A program made the translations under genes and the position numbers. A DNA stretch of 5,313 bases from Bacteroidaceae bacterium (GTDB lineage: Bacteria > Bacteroidota > Bacteroidia > Bacteroidales > Bacteroidaceae). Below, one piece after another: positions 5,151 through 5,313 of this stretch (positions are counted from its first letter, which is position 1; every line of letters begins with the position of its first letter). The DNA is taken from NCBI GenBank assembly GCA_016284115.1, contig JAEEOD010000290.1:1-5313 (forward strand), given 5' to 3'. Below the pieces are notes generated by a model that saw nothing but the letters and a program-made list of their open reading frames with translations, made no database searches and had not been told where the DNA came from.

Positions 5151-5313
5151 ATGGGAGGTTTTTTTGGCACCATTGCTAAGCATCGTTGCACAGCAGATCT
5201 GTTCTACGGTACCGATTACAATTCACACCTCGGCACTCGTAGGGGAGGTTTGGCAACTTATAATCAAGAAGACGGCACATTCGCCCGCTCCCTCCACAAA
5301 TTGGACAGCGGTT
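5151..5313 (+). CDS. Amidophosphoribosyltransferase-like protein (PurF family), 3' end missing
   Basis: Only the first 54 codons are present. The start MGGFFGTIAKHRCTADLFYG, followed by TDYNSHLGTRRGGLATY (22-38), resembles the N-terminal Ntn-type glutaminase domain of PurF: MGGFFGT stands in place of MCGIVGI and SHLGTRRGGLAT in place of the QHRGQDAAGI segment. PurF transfers ammonia from glutamine to PRPP, the first step of purine synthesis. As I recall, Bacteroidetes commonly carry a PurF paralogue of about 470 residues starting this way, beside a canonical enzyme. Residue 2 is Gly, so the catalytic N-terminal Cys is absent. No upstream start can restore it, because an in-frame TAA lies at 5136-5138. 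Glutamine hydrolysis is therefore doubtful and the true reaction is open; the PRPP-binding half lies beyond the window. It has its own promoter and a palindrome at the predicted start. Confidence 0.82.
   Translation, partial: MGGFFGTIAKHRCTADLFYGTDYNSHLGTRRGGLATYNQEDGTFARSLHKLDSG

Noticed and set aside
5009..5191. Minus-strand open frame across the dsbD-purF gap
   Set aside because: It covers the repeat, the promoter and both gene ends. Its composition follows the AT-rich intergenic DNA and no protein family is recognisable.

Overview
The window looks like an ordinary chromosomal segment of a Bacteroidales bacterium, most likely Prevotella or a close relative. The reasons are family-level: the gene content, AT-rich leaders with little Shine-Dalgarno sequence, and promoters of the Bacteroidetes type (a -33 TTTG and a -7 TAnnTTTG box). 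No database search was possible, so the genus is an inference.

Layout, left to right. Positions 1-440 (+) hold the 3' part of a small secreted outer-membrane beta-barrel gene, closed by a strong hairpin terminator at 465-493. Converging on it is a minus-strand pair, udk (uridine kinase, 1878-2489) followed by an MltF-type lytic transglycosylase lipoprotein (492-1874). The two are separated by one stop codon and one sense codon, in the same reading frame. The 207-bp region 2490-2696 is divergent. It carries two tandem copies of a roughly 65-80 bp palindromic repeat, which appear to supply promoters to the plus strand. Next come a Dabb-domain protein (2697-2996) and a full-length DsbD-type transmembrane thiol:disulfide reductase (3021-5021), probably one operon with a 24-bp gap. 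A third copy of the repeat begins at the dsbD stop codon. Its promoter end, followed by a perfect 16-bp palindrome at the expected transcription start, leads into a partial amidophosphoribosyltransferase-like gene (5151 to the window end).

The genes do not form one pathway. They cover nucleotide metabolism (udk, the PurF-like gene), cell-wall turnover (mltF), envelope redox (dsbD), outer membrane and one unassigned stress-type domain. I see no mobile element with a transposase, no CRISPR array, no defence system, and no tRNA or rRNA.

The least explained part is the intergenic repeat family. Three copies share a common frame: a TATCTTT dyad, then GATAAGATAGGCTGCATCTC (eroded in the first copy), then a palindrome whose right arm supplies the -33 TTTG, then a segment ending TTTGCACTATCTTTG that supplies the -7 box. 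The palindrome is kept although its sequence changes between copies. The second notable point is that the PurF-like protein lacks the N-terminal cysteine that glutamine amidotransferases of this class use as nucleophile.
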